Below, piece by piece: positions 1-7,551 of a DNA stretch of 14,401 bases. How positions within the stretch are numbered: position 1 is the stretch's first letter; each line of letters starts with the position of its first letter. Both the position numbers and the translations under genes were made by a program. The notes beneath the pieces are model-generated. The model was not told the origin of the DNA and did no database searches. It saw only the letters and a list, made by a program, of their open reading frames with translations. The DNA comes from a bacterium (GTDB lineage Bacteria > CSSED10-310 > JAJRTK01): positions 1 through 14,401 of the forward strand of contig JAJRTK010000177.1 of NCBI GenBank assembly GCA_024278345.1, in the 5' to 3' direction.

Positions 1-416
1 CCAGCTACAATGTAGACTTCATCGCACTCCACATGACCTTTGAGCTTTACTGGTGGTCGAGCCACTTCGATCCCTATCCTGAGCTGGGCGGTCATCTTCT
101 GCACGCTGTCCTTGTTTAGCCCTAATTCTCGGGCGATCTGCTGATTCGAAAGATTGAGTCCCATCAGATACAAACATAGAATCCAGACCCGCAGTGGCTG
201 ATGGTGCCCAGCAAATATGGTTCCTGTCAGATCGTCGAAGCGTCGATTGCAGGCCTTACACCGATATCTTTGCCTATGGATTTGAGTTTCGTCTTGGCCT
301 TGTTTGACCACCAACTCCGAGTCGCCGTCCGGACAATGCACAGCCTGTGGCCATCGCATCTGCCGCACCATCTCGAAGCACTTCGCGTCGTCGATGAGTG
401 TTTGGATATTCAGCAT
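1..416 (-). CDS. IS1595-family (ISXO2-like) transposase, N-terminal part, cut by window edge
   Basis: Reading the minus strand from the ATG at 416-414, an open frame of 138 codons continues off the left edge. An in-frame TGA lies about nine codons upstream of this ATG, so the start is well bounded. The protein has the IS1595/ISXO2 layout: a zinc-ribbon-like N-terminus with C28, C53 and C56 in RYRCKACNRRFDDLTGTIFA, then a helix-turn-helix-like stretch LSNQQIARELGLNKDSV (about 89-105), then the start of the catalytic domain ECDEVYIVAG, where D132 should be the first acidic catalytic residue. The ribbon's usual second cysteine is a glycine here (CPDGDS where CPxC is usual). That is one base from TGC, so the copy may be decaying. 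The C-terminal catalytic half lies outside the window, so whether it is intact cannot be judged. Confidence 0.88.
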   Translation of the reverse strand, partial: MLNIQTLIDDAKCFEMVRQMRWPQAVHCPDGDSELVVKQGQDETQIHRQRYRCKACNRRFDDLTGTIFAGHHQPLRVWILCLYLMGLNLSNQQIARELGLNKDSVQKMTAQLRIGIEVARPPVKLKGHVECDEVYIVA

Positions 417-524
417 GCCAGTAATATCGTTCCCGCAGCCTCTTCATGCAACCTCAACCCTTCAACTACCAGCGTTGACCACCAGATCCCTGGATCGCAT
501 ATAGAGCCACTTTTCCAATTACCC
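1..524 (-). mobile_element. Partial IS1595-family insertion sequence; outer end uncertain
   Basis: The transposase fragment implies an insertion sequence whose transposase-5' tip lies somewhere between 417 and about 600. On the minus strand a stretch reading GGGTAATTGGAAAAGTGGCT begins at 524. It looks like an IS tip because it starts with GGG and lies about 108 bases before the transposase ATG. The opposite inverted repeat and the other target duplication are outside the window, so the boundary is a guess. The presence of the IS rests on the transposase and is much firmer than the end point. Confidence 0.35.
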
Positions 525-689
525 TTCCTTCCTCTCTTACGCCCTTTCTCACTCTTCACTGCTGAGGCCACTCGTCCGGCCTTGCGGAACATGCCCGACC
601 CAGATAGGCTGGGTGGCGGGCTCGCCAAGCGGGTTGATCCCGTGGCTGCGGGTGGGGCGGGGCGACAATTTTCAGATATGGGAGAGGCC
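417..689. other. Gene-free stretch between transposase and amidohydrolase
   Basis: Both strands are open in places, but nothing here has recognisable protein character. It should hold the IS tip and the promoter of the amidohydrolase. A short hairpin, ACCCAG / CTGGGT with a five-base loop, lies at 598-614. The segment at about 615-655 is G-rich. A look for tRNA or SRP RNA structure failed: a TψC-like run near 630-643 lacks a proper seven-base loop. Confidence 0.4.
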
Positions 690-2000
690 ATGGTTCTGGT
701 GCTATCGAACATCAAGAAACTCTATGATGGAACCTCGGCGACGGAGGATGCGGTTCTGGAGGGAATCGATCTCTATTTGGTGGGCCAGCGCGTCGATGCC
801 ATCTGCCCGCACAATCCACAACTTTCCCTGGGTTCCGAGCACACGCTTTTTGATGCGTCGGAGCTCACTGTAACTCCTGGAATGATCGACTGTCATGGCC
901 ACGTGACCGTCTTGGGGCTCGACGGTGCGGCCATGGAGCTTGCCAATGGCCCGGCTTCGCTCCTCCACTTTGAGAAGGTCCTCTATACGACGCTGGTCGA
1001 TGGCGGAGTGACGACCCTTCGCGATGTTGGGGGAGCTTCCCACCTGTTGAAACGTTTGGTCGATGACGGAGACATGATTGGACCGCGCCTCAAGATCGCT
1101 ATTTGCATGCTTTCGTCAACCGGGGGCCACGGCGATTTTCGGGGCACGGATCGATGCCATGCGGAGATCTCCAAGCTATGGCCGCCCGTGCCCGGCCGGC
1201 CTTCGAGCATCGTCGATGGGCCGTGGGAATGCAGAAAACGGGTTCGGGAGATTGCCGCCTGTGGCGCGGACCTCATCAAGCTTTGCACCAGCCCCGGAGT
1301 GGCTTCTCCCTCCGACCAACTCGAGCACCGCGACTTCACCCCCCAGGAGATCGAAGCCATCTGTGACGAAGCCTCGGCTCGCGGCCTGAAGGTCGCCGCT
1401 CACGCTCACAGCGCCAGTGGTATCGAGTTGGCGATTCGCCACGGAGTCCACGACATACAGCATATCTCCTTCATGAACGAACGACTGGTGGAGATGGCCC
1501 ACAAGAAGGGTTGCACCGTGACCCCCACTTCTTGGGTTTTGGCCGAGCTCCCTCATGCCCAAGGACTCTCACCCTTCGTCATGGAGAAGGTGGAAAAAGT
1601 TGCCGAAGTCCATACCCAAGCCGTTCAGTACGCGAGCGCCGGGGGCTTGAAAATTCTGGCGGGAACCGATCCGGTGCTTACCGGTATGCATGGAAGGAAC
1701 TACCTGGAAATCGTCTTCCTGGTGCGGGATGGCTTGGCGCCGCTTCAGGCCTGGTACGGGGCAACCGGTTTGGCCGCCGCGGAAATCGGGCAAAGCGATG
1801 CCGGAACTCTCTTGCCGGGGCAAAGGGCGGATCTGCTTCTCTGGAAACAAGACGTCCTTGACGAGCCAATCCGAATGACTGACGAGAGCCTCCTGGAAGT
1901 GATCAAAGACGGCGTGGCCTATCGGGGAGGCGCTCCGGAATTGCCCCAGCGGGGATTCCGAGACCTCGTTCGGGATCGCATCGCTCCCCCTCCAGAATAA
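690..2000 (+). CDS. Amidohydrolase-superfamily metal-dependent hydrolase (COG1228-like)
   Basis: A 436-residue cytoplasmic hydrolase of the imidazolonepropionase/Xaa-Pro dipeptidase-like amidohydrolase group. All metal-site landmarks are visible in order: DCHGH (D67, H69, H71), a lysine in DLIKL (K197) that would be carboxylated to bridge two metals, AAHAH (H238/H240), IQHISF (H258) and AGTDP (D327). GVTTLRDVGG at 107-115 is also typical. The N-terminal and C-terminal strands (LPGQRADLLLW at 375-385) form the small beta domain. The substrate cannot be named; relatives split peptides with C-terminal proline or basic residues, or cyclic amides. The frame is open back to 201, but that part lies antisense to the transposase. 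GGAGAGG at 681-687 supports the ATG at 690; the ATG at 678 is the alternative (440 residues). The gene lies 27 bases before the DUF4197 gene, so the two may be co-transcribed. Confidence 0.9.
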   Translation: MVLVLSNIKKLYDGTSATEDAVLEGIDLYLVGQRVDAICPHNPQLSLGSEHTLFDASELTVTPGMIDCHGHVTVLGLDGAAMELANGPASLLHFEKVLYTTLVDGGVTTLRDVGGASHLLKRLVDDGDMIGPRLKIAICMLSSTGGHGDFRGTDRCHAEISKLWPPVPGRPSSIVDGPWECRKRVREIAACGADLIKLCTSPGVASPSDQLEHRDFTPQEIEAICDEASARGLKVAAHAHSASGIELAIRHGVHDIQHISFMNERLVEMAHKKGCTVTPTSWVLAELPHAQGLSPFVMEKVEKVAEVHTQAVQYASAGGLKILAGTDPVLTGMHGRNYLEIVFLVRDGLAPLQAWYGATGLAAAEIGQSDAGTLLPGQRADLLLWKQDVLDEPIRMTDESLLEVIKDGVAYRGGAPELPQRGFRDLVRDRIAPPPE

Positions 2001-2027
2001 TTTGACAATGACAATGATGAGGAAAAA

Positions 2028-2729
2028 ATGAAACGACGACTCTCCGTTGCTCTTCTATCAGTTTGCATCTTTCTAGCAGGCGCCAACATTTCAAGCGCCC
2101 TGAGCTCCAAGACCATCGCCAAGGGGCTTCTCGATGCCTTGAAAGTCGGCGTCGAAAATGCCATCAAGCAGACGGGTGCCGAAGACGGATTCTTGAAGAA
2201 CGAGGCGATCAAGATCCTTCTGCCGGAAAAACTTCAGCCCGTGGCGAAAATTCTTGGAAAGCTTGGCGGCGACAAGCTGGTGGGCGAGCTGGTGACAAAG
2301 ATGAACCGAGCTGCTGAAGCCGCGGCTCCATCGGCAAAAGAAGTTTTCCTGCCGGCCATCGAAGCTTTGACCTTCAATGACGCACTGGCGATCCTCAAAG
2401 GCAAGGAAGATGAAGCGACCCAGTTCCTCCGGAAGACCAGCGGCGAAGTCCTCATCGAAAAATTCCTGCCCGTCGTGACTCAGCAGATGGAGTCCGTGGG
2501 CGCCGTGAAGGCCTATCAAAAACTTGTAGGCAAAGCTGCCAAGAACCCTTTGGCCATGGGACTGGGTTTTGACGCCAACGAATTCGACATCAACGCCTAC
2601 GTCACCAAACGTGCGGTGGATGGCCTCTTCCACGTCATCAGCCAGGAAGAAAAGAAAATTCGCAAGGATCCCAAAGCCAGAGTTACGGATCTCTTGGGCA
2701 AGGTGTTTGGGAGCCTGGGAGGCGATTGA
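2028..2729 (+). CDS. DUF4197 family exported protein
   Basis: A 233-residue protein starting with a clear signal peptide: MKRR, a hydrophobic core to about residue 20, and a likely cleavage near ISSA at 21-24. The rest is alanine- and lysine-rich and predicted mostly helical. It matches the DUF4197 pattern in the order of its segments: an N-terminal GLLDALKVGVENAI, then DGFLKNEAIKILLPEKLQP, a central MNRAAEAAAPSAKEVFLPAI, and a C-terminal AVDGLFHVISQEEKKIRKDP. The family is periplasmic or outer-membrane associated in Gram-negative bacteria and has no established function. The start is supported by GAGG with an A-rich spacer directly before ATG 2028. It follows the amidohydrolase by 27 bases in the same direction, but the two functions do not obviously connect. 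Family assignment is by remembered pattern. Confidence 0.85.
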   Translation: MKRRLSVALLSVCIFLAGANISSALSSKTIAKGLLDALKVGVENAIKQTGAEDGFLKNEAIKILLPEKLQPVAKILGKLGGDKLVGELVTKMNRAAEAAAPSAKEVFLPAIEALTFNDALAILKGKEDEATQFLRKTSGEVLIEKFLPVVTQQMESVGAVKAYQKLVGKAAKNPLAMGLGFDANEFDINAYVTKRAVDGLFHVISQEEKKIRKDPKARVTDLLGKVFGSLGGD

Positions 2730-2743
2730 GGGTTGCGCCACCT

Positions 2744-2762
2744 GAGCGAACTTAGATCGCTC
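2744..2762. terminator. Candidate hairpin between convergent genes
   Basis: GAGCGA at 2744-2749 pairs perfectly with TCGCTC at 2757-2762 around a seven-base loop, in the gap where the DUF4197 gene and the leftward oxidoreductase converge. It overlaps the oxidoreductase stop codon. No T-run follows on either strand, so it is at best a weak or factor-assisted terminator. Confidence 0.25.
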
Positions 2763-4407
2763 CCGCCTCGGGCACCTGTTCAAGCTTCTGTTGCATCTCG
2801 TCGGGCCAGGTACTGGGGTCGTCGGCTGAGTAGAGTCTGAGATCCTGGCCTTTGGCGGTCAACAGGTCCCCGATGCGGCAGCGGAGCAAGCTGGAAGCGG
2901 CGACAAGGCCTGAGACGACGGCACCCATGACTCCGTGAGCCACGGTGCTTGCGCCGCAGAGATAGAGGTTCCGGATAGGGGATTTGACTGGATAGGACCA
3001 GGGACCCAGTTGGAAGCGGATCTTTTTCGTCCCGTAAAGGTTGCCCCTGTGAGCTGCAACATAGTGTTGGTTCGTCAGGGGCGTCCCCAGAGCGGAGAAG
3101 ACCGTCTTCTCTTCGATTCCGGGGATGAATTCCTCCAGGGTGAGGAACATCCGTTTGGTCAAGGCTTCCTTGAATGCTTTGTAATCAGAAGGTCGCTCGT
3201 CCTTTCGGGTGTCGGCCCAAGGCAGGAACGAATCGTAGCCGACGAAGGTGAAGGCTTCCAGGGTGTGGGGTCCTTTGCGCTTGGTCCGATCCTTGAGAGT
3301 CGTCACCGTGGCGAAGGCCGCCTCGAAAGGCTCGGCCCAGGTTTCCATTGGGCGCGATGCTTGGCGATAGAGGGCCCCGAGGTCGGGTTCTCGCAAGTAC
3401 CAGACATTGCCCGAATCCAGGCCTTGACTTTCGAGATCCATATCCACGGCCAGAAAAAGGCTGAGGGCTGAGACAGAGTACACCGTCTTGGCGAGCTTCT
3501 TCGCCAAGCGGTGGTTCAAGTTTTCACTTCCCACAAGCCGCTGGAAAGTCATAAAGGGATCGGCGTTGGAAACGACGAAATCGGATCTGATTTCGGTTCC
3601 ATCTTTTAGGCGGACACCCATGGCGCGGCGGCGATGGCCTTTGGTTTCCAAAAGGATTTTCTCCACTGGCGCCCGGACTTTGATGGCGCCGCCATGGCGC
3701 CTGAGCTCCTTGATGAAGGCTTTGGGGATGGAGGCCGCGCCGCCCTTGGGATACCAGGCTCCGTCGGCGTAATGATCGGCGATGCTGGCATGGAGTGCCA
3801 CTGTCGCCGTGGAAGGAGGCTCGGCATAGTCTCCGCCCTGGACGCCCAGGATCGTTTGAAGCAGCGGGTCTTTAATGCCGCAGTGGTTGAAGAGTGTTTC
3901 CAGGGAGCGCAACCCCCACAAGCTCATCGTGGGAGCCTTAAAGGGAAGGGCCAGCATTTCCAGCGGGCTCTCCACCTTCAGGAGCTTGCCCATGTCGTCG
4001 GCCACGGAACAAAGAATGTCAAAATAGCGATGGATGGCTTGGCGCTCGTTGGGAAAGCGGGCGACGAGGCGCTCCATAAAGCGGTCCATACGACCGGGAA
4101 TATCGAACTTCTCATTCCCTACCCGCACGTGATCGTAGCCATCGGGATTGAGCTGCAAGAAAACCAGATCGTTGGCCACTCCAAGACCTTCCAAGAATCG
4201 CCGAAAACGACCGCCTGGCCCCAACTCACCAACGTAGTGAACACCGGGGCTGAAGCGGTAACCATCCAGGGTGAAAGACTGGCACCAGCCCCCTGGAAGA
4301 TAGTGCTGCTCGAAGATCATGACTTTCTTGCCCGCTCTAGCCAGAGAAACGGCAGCTGTCAAGCCTCCGGCACCCGATCCGATGACAATGACATCACAGT
4401 CGTTCAT
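2752..4407 (-). CDS. FAD-dependent oxidoreductase, carotenoid isomerase / retinol saturase (CrtI/CrtISO-like) family
   Basis: A 551-residue flavoprotein. The N-terminus has the dinucleotide-binding motif VIGSGAGG (8-15), followed by an acidic residue at the end of strand two (IFEQHY, E33) and PGGWCQSF, the arrangement seen in phytoene desaturases, CrtISO and all-trans-retinol 13,14-reductases. Other family marks are YRFSPGVHYVG near 52-60, ADGAWYPKGGAASIPKAF in the middle, VVSNADP in the substrate/FAD region, and the C-terminal FAD-closing segment NLYLCGASTVAHGVMGAVVSG (from about 480). The length fits CrtISO/RetSat better than CrtI. It probably isomerises or reduces a conjugated polyene or isoprenoid at the membrane, but no carotenoid synthesis gene is adjacent and the substrate is unknown. 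The ATG is preceded by TAGGAGAG at good spacing, so the start is firm. It is divergent from the exported-protein gene at 4638. Confidence 0.87.
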   Translation of the reverse strand: MNDCDVIVIGSGAGGLTAAVSLARAGKKVMIFEQHYLPGGWCQSFTLDGYRFSPGVHYVGELGPGGRFRRFLEGLGVANDLVFLQLNPDGYDHVRVGNEKFDIPGRMDRFMERLVARFPNERQAIHRYFDILCSVADDMGKLLKVESPLEMLALPFKAPTMSLWGLRSLETLFNHCGIKDPLLQTILGVQGGDYAEPPSTATVALHASIADHYADGAWYPKGGAASIPKAFIKELRRHGGAIKVRAPVEKILLETKGHRRRAMGVRLKDGTEIRSDFVVSNADPFMTFQRLVGSENLNHRLAKKLAKTVYSVSALSLFLAVDMDLESQGLDSGNVWYLREPDLGALYRQASRPMETWAEPFEAAFATVTTLKDRTKRKGPHTLEAFTFVGYDSFLPWADTRKDERPSDYKAFKEALTKRMFLTLEEFIPGIEEKTVFSALGTPLTNQHYVAAHRGNLYGTKKIRFQLGPWSYPVKSPIRNLYLCGASTVAHGVMGAVVSGLVAASSLLRCRIGDLLTAKGQDLRLYSADDPSTWPDEMQQKLEQVPEAGAI

Positions 4408-4637
4408 GCGCTCTCCTAAAATATCTGGAAACGTCCTTGTCTTGCCGCCTCAACCAGTTCAGCGGCGACGAGGAGGCAGCACCATTCTTGTCGGAGCGGT
4501 TCATTTTGTCAACGGGGTTGATTCGAATCGTGATCTCGACGCCGCGAATGGGATCGGCTAAACTTCCTTGGCTTCAGCTCCGGGCGCCAGGCCGGAGCAC
4601 TCAACCCGGTAGCCCCCCAAACCATGCGAGAGTTTTC
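4408..4637. promoter_or_regulatory. Divergent intergenic region with a leader hairpin
   Basis: This region must carry promoters for both the leftward oxidoreductase and the rightward exported protein. A perfect seven-base-pair hairpin, GCTCCGG (4577-4583) and CCGGAGC (4592-4598) with an eight-base loop, lies about 40 bases before the rightward start and may be in its leader. TTGTCA at 4506-4511 resembles a -35 box, but no convincing -10 follows. The rightward reading frame is open back to 4437 without protein character. Confidence 0.4.
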
Positions 4638-5486
4638 ATGCGTCAGTTTGACTCCATGCGTTTTCCGATTTGCCCGTTGGCTCTCGTAGCCGTTCTGCTC
4701 CTTTCGGGACAGGCTCACGGCCAGAATGAGCCCGTAAAAAGCCTCCAAAAAGTCGATATTGCTTTGTGGCCCGAATATGACAAGCCCAGCGTCCTTGTCA
4801 TGTACCGCGTGGAGATTCCGGCAGAAACAGCCTTTCCGGCTACACTCCAGCTTTCGCTACCCGCGGCGGTGGGCGAACCTCATGCCGTGGCTTGGCGTGG
4901 ACCTGACGGCAAGCTATTTCTTGCGCAGTACACGCGCCAAGTCCGAGGAGAGTGGGCCACGCTGGAGATCAAGGCCCCCGGCCCCAAGCTCCAAATCGAG
5001 TACTACGACCTGTTACCGATCTCCGGCCAAGCACGAGATTACCGCTTTTCTTGGTCTGGCGGGGTCGCCGTCAAGGAATTCGCCTTCGAAGTGCAAGAAC
5101 CCACAGGGGCATCTGATTTCACGATCAAGCCAACACCCACCCACCAGTCGGCGCTGGGTGAAAGGAGTCTTCGGACCTACCGGAACGTGCTAGGTTCGCT
5201 GGAATCCACGGCCAAGGCCACCATTGAGCTGCACTACAAGAGGAACACCCTCCTTCCCTCAGTAGCGCCAATCCAGAGCGGCGCTCCCGGACCGGCAAAA
5301 CCAGGAATGGCAGCTTTTCCGGAAGGACCGACGACAGAGCTTCCGCCAAGTCAGGATAGCTCGGGGGCAATTCCCACGTGGGTGATCATCTTCGGCTTCC
5401 TGGTTCTTGCCGGGGCTCTTCTCTTCGTCCTCACCGGAAATGATGAGTCCAGCGCCGGAGCGGGGTCCAAGACCGAAACGGAATGA
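4638..5486 (+). CDS. Unrecognised exported protein with C-terminal membrane anchor
   Basis: I do not recognise a named family. The 282-residue protein begins with a signal peptide: hydrophobic PLALVAVLLLSG (13-24), likely cleaved at AHG/Q near 28. A beta-rich extracytoplasmic domain follows, with IALWPEYDKPSVLVMYRVEI at about 41-60 and alternating strands to about 220. Then comes a Pro/Gly/Ser-rich linker (about 205-243), one transmembrane helix AIPTWVIIFGFLVLAGALL (from 244 to about 266) and a short acidic/polar tail. So it is likely held in the inner membrane with the beta domain in the periplasm. The start ATG 4638 has GAGAG five bases upstream. The frame is open from 4437, but the longer version would place the signal peptide internally. 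It converges with the kinase gene 43 bases away. The domain could bind carbohydrate or another protein, but that is only inferred from its beta-sandwich look. Confidence 0.82.
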   Translation: MRQFDSMRFPICPLALVAVLLLSGQAHGQNEPVKSLQKVDIALWPEYDKPSVLVMYRVEIPAETAFPATLQLSLPAAVGEPHAVAWRGPDGKLFLAQYTRQVRGEWATLEIKAPGPKLQIEYYDLLPISGQARDYRFSWSGGVAVKEFAFEVQEPTGASDFTIKPTPTHQSALGERSLRTYRNVLGSLESTAKATIELHYKRNTLLPSVAPIQSGAPGPAKPGMAAFPEGPTTELPPSQDSSGAIPTWVIIFGFLVLAGALLFVLTGNDESSAGAGSKTETE

Positions 5487-5487
5487 T

Positions 5488-5538
5488 GGCGGGTGATCGA
5501 CGCGCGGCGGGTGATTTTGCTTTGGTTCCTCAATCACC
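5488..5538. repeat. Short direct repeat and inverted repeat between convergent genes
   Basis: GGCGGGTGAT occurs at 5488-5497 and again at 5506-5515. The second copy continues as GGTGATT (5510-5516), which pairs with AATCACC (5532-5538) across a 15-base loop, overlapping the kinase stop codon. It may act as a weak two-way terminator for the genes ending at 5486 and 5530. The long loop and missing T-run on the plus strand make this doubtful. Confidence 0.25.
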
Positions 5539-7551
5539 GGCTGACAAGGCGATCCGGAAGCCGATGAAGGAGCGCCGCACTTTCTCATCGATGCCGAAGC
5601 GATAGGAAGACCTCAAATAGACGCTTCCCAAGCTCCAGGCTCCCCCTTTGACGACGTGGACACTTGGATCTTCGCCGCTCGAGACGGGATTCTTGGCGAT
5701 CTTGTCTTCGAATCCGTCGTAGGCGTTCTTGTCGTAGGGATCGGCGCACCACTCGTAAACGTTTCCCGCCATGTCCAAGAGACCATAACCGTTAGGGGGA
5801 AACGAGCCCACGGGCGCCGTGGTGGCGAATCCGTCGTCGTAAGCCGGTTCTTTCCACTTTTCCCCGCACCGCGCGTCGCACGAATTTGCGCGGCTTCCAT
5901 CTTGTGGATGGTCACCCCAGGGGTAGATGAGCCCTCCCAGTCCGCCACGTGCGGCGTACTCCCACTCCGCTTCCGTGGGAAGGCGGACGCCTCTTCCCAC
6001 TTTAGCGAGGAACTTCCGCACGTCGAGCCATGAAACCTTTTCCACGGGAAAATTATCTCCACCGTGTTGACTTGGATTGGAGCCCATGACCGCAGCCCAT
6101 TGGGCCTGAGTGACTTCCGTGCGCCCGATCCAAAAGCTATCGACATAGACTTGGTGGCTAGGTGACTCGCTGGCGGCGCAATCCCGATCCGCGGGAACAC
6201 ATCCTCGCCAATAGGTGCCGGAGGGAATCCAAACCAGCTTGGCGACGGAACCGCTGGCAAGGTGAAGGGTGCGCTGTTTTTCGCCATTGGAATCGTGGGA
6301 GGAGCTGGTCTCGTCGGGGGGGAGGAGGGTCAACAGGGCACCGATGGACAGGAGAGCCACCACCGCGACGATCAGAATTGTTCCGTAGGAACTGCGGACT
6401 TTTCTAGAACCTGACAAGCCCCGTGTGTTGCTGTCTCCGGACTCTTGTCGATCAGTGCGGGATCTCTGGCGCCTGCCAGACCCCGATCTTTCCCCGGGGG
6501 CTCGGGCCTTCTTGCCAGGCAGGGTTCGGGCAGGCGTTGTTTCGGCAAGCAGTTCGCGGGGATTCCTGGAAACACCCTCTTCGGGGGTCAGCCGCCGTGT
6601 GTCAACATGAACGGCATCGCCATCCGGGGTTGTGGCATCGATATCGGTGGGCTCCGCGGACGGGTGGCCGGGAGGAAAGAGAGGAATCCCGATGGAAGTC
6701 GCCTCGACGGCGTCATCGTCACTCTTGGAGCGGTAGTACTGTTGGAGAACTAAGAGCTCATCGATGACGGGATCGAAGGAATGGAAACGGTCCTCCACCG
6801 ATTTTGCCAGACAGGCGTCGATGAGCTTTCGCAAGCCGTCAGGCACATCCTCGACGATAGGCTCTGGTGGCTCGTTGACAATTTTGTACGCGCGGGAAAC
6901 TGGCGTGGGACCCGTAAAAGGCTTCCGGTAGGTCAAAAGCTCGTAGAGGACGATGCCAAACCCGAAAACGTCTGACGCTGGCGTGATCTCCTCCCCAAGG
7001 ATTTGTTCCGGAGACATATAGGAAGGGCTTCCCATGGCCGAGCCGGTGCTCGTGAGCCGCGTCAACTCTCGCGAGAGGAGCTTGGCGATGCCAAAATCCA
7101 TCAACTTGATTCCGCCACCATCGACGATGCGGATGTTCGAGGGCTTGATATCCCGGTGAATCACTCCGCGGCCATGGGCGTGCTGCAGCGCCTTTGCCGT
7201 CTGTAGCACGATCTGAATCTTCTGCTTGACACTCAAAGGGATCTTGTCTTCGATGATCTCGTTCAGATCTCGGCCGGGAAGATACTCCATCGCCATGTAG
7301 AGTCGGTCACCCTCCACCCCGAGGTCGTAGACAAAGATGATGTTGGGATGGTTGAGGCTGACGGCCACGTTCGCTTCGTTGAGAAAACGTTTCCGAATGG
7401 TGTCGGTATCTTCAAGAACGTGGTTGATGAGCTTGAGGGCGACTTGGCGGCCCAGCTCGACGTCGTGGGCTTGATAGACCACCGCCATGCCTCCAGATCC
7501 AATCTTGGAGCCCAGCTCGTATTTCCCGATTTTTCGGGGTTTTAGTGACAT
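5530..7551 (-). CDS. Transmembrane Ser/Thr protein kinase with extracytoplasmic FGE-sulfatase-like domain
   Basis: From the ATG at 7551 the protein has 673 residues. Residues 11-270 are a complete PknB-like kinase: Gly loop IGSGGMAVVY (17-26), K40, helix-C E59, catalytic HRDIKPSN (132-139), DFG (152-154), and a SPE activation-segment end (180-182). A low-complexity Arg/Ser/Pro/Glu linker (about 280-388) leads to one transmembrane helix (391-411). Residues 436-670 are an FGE-sulfatase (SUMF1/PvdO-like) domain: WIPSGTYWRG, FWIGRTEVTQAQWAAVMG, RLPTEAEWEYAARGG, YGLLDMAGNVYEWCADPYD, VVKGGAWS and FIGFRIAL. The kinase should be cytoplasmic and the other domain outside, like a receptor. The two catalytic cysteines of true FGE are absent from the C-terminal core, so it more likely binds a ligand or does other chemistry. 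Upstream starts at 7563 and 7602 are in frame; homology begins at 7551. It is divergent from the act operon. Confidence 0.93.
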   Translation of the reverse strand: MSLKPRKIGKYELGSKIGSGGMAVVYQAHDVELGRQVALKLINHVLEDTDTIRKRFLNEANVAVSLNHPNIIFVYDLGVEGDRLYMAMEYLPGRDLNEIIEDKIPLSVKQKIQIVLQTAKALQHAHGRGVIHRDIKPSNIRIVDGGGIKLMDFGIAKLLSRELTRLTSTGSAMGSPSYMSPEQILGEEITPASDVFGFGIVLYELLTYRKPFTGPTPVSRAYKIVNEPPEPIVEDVPDGLRKLIDACLAKSVEDRFHSFDPVIDELLVLQQYYRSKSDDDAVEATSIGIPLFPPGHPSAEPTDIDATTPDGDAVHVDTRRLTPEEGVSRNPRELLAETTPARTLPGKKARAPGERSGSGRRQRSRTDRQESGDSNTRGLSGSRKVRSSYGTILIVAVVALLSIGALLTLLPPDETSSSHDSNGEKQRTLHLASGSVAKLVWIPSGTYWRGCVPADRDCAASESPSHQVYVDSFWIGRTEVTQAQWAAVMGSNPSQHGGDNFPVEKVSWLDVRKFLAKVGRGVRLPTEAEWEYAARGGLGGLIYPWGDHPQDGSRANSCDARCGEKWKEPAYDDGFATTAPVGSFPPNGYGLLDMAGNVYEWCADPYDKNAYDGFEDKIAKNPVSSGEDPSVHVVKGGAWSLGSVYLRSSYRFGIDEKVRRSFIGFRIALSAGD

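Noticed and set aside
598-660. Possible tRNA- or SRP-RNA-like folding in the G-rich stretch
   Set aside because: No acceptor stem, no seven-base TψC loop, and no SRP GGAA/GCA core could be found.
201-689. In-frame upstream extension of the amidohydrolase (163 extra residues)
   Set aside because: It lies antisense to the transposase and has no domain character; the amidohydrolase fold begins right after ATG 690 and that start has a ribosome site.
410-715. Minus-strand frame of 101 codons just upstream of the transposase
   Set aside because: It spans the amidohydrolase start and the probable IS tip, its sequence is low-complexity basic/Ser/Pro, and no family is recognisable.
3634-4419. Plus-strand frame of 261 codons opposite the oxidoreductase
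   Set aside because: Antisense to well-conserved FAD-binding and substrate-domain sequence, with no motif of its own.
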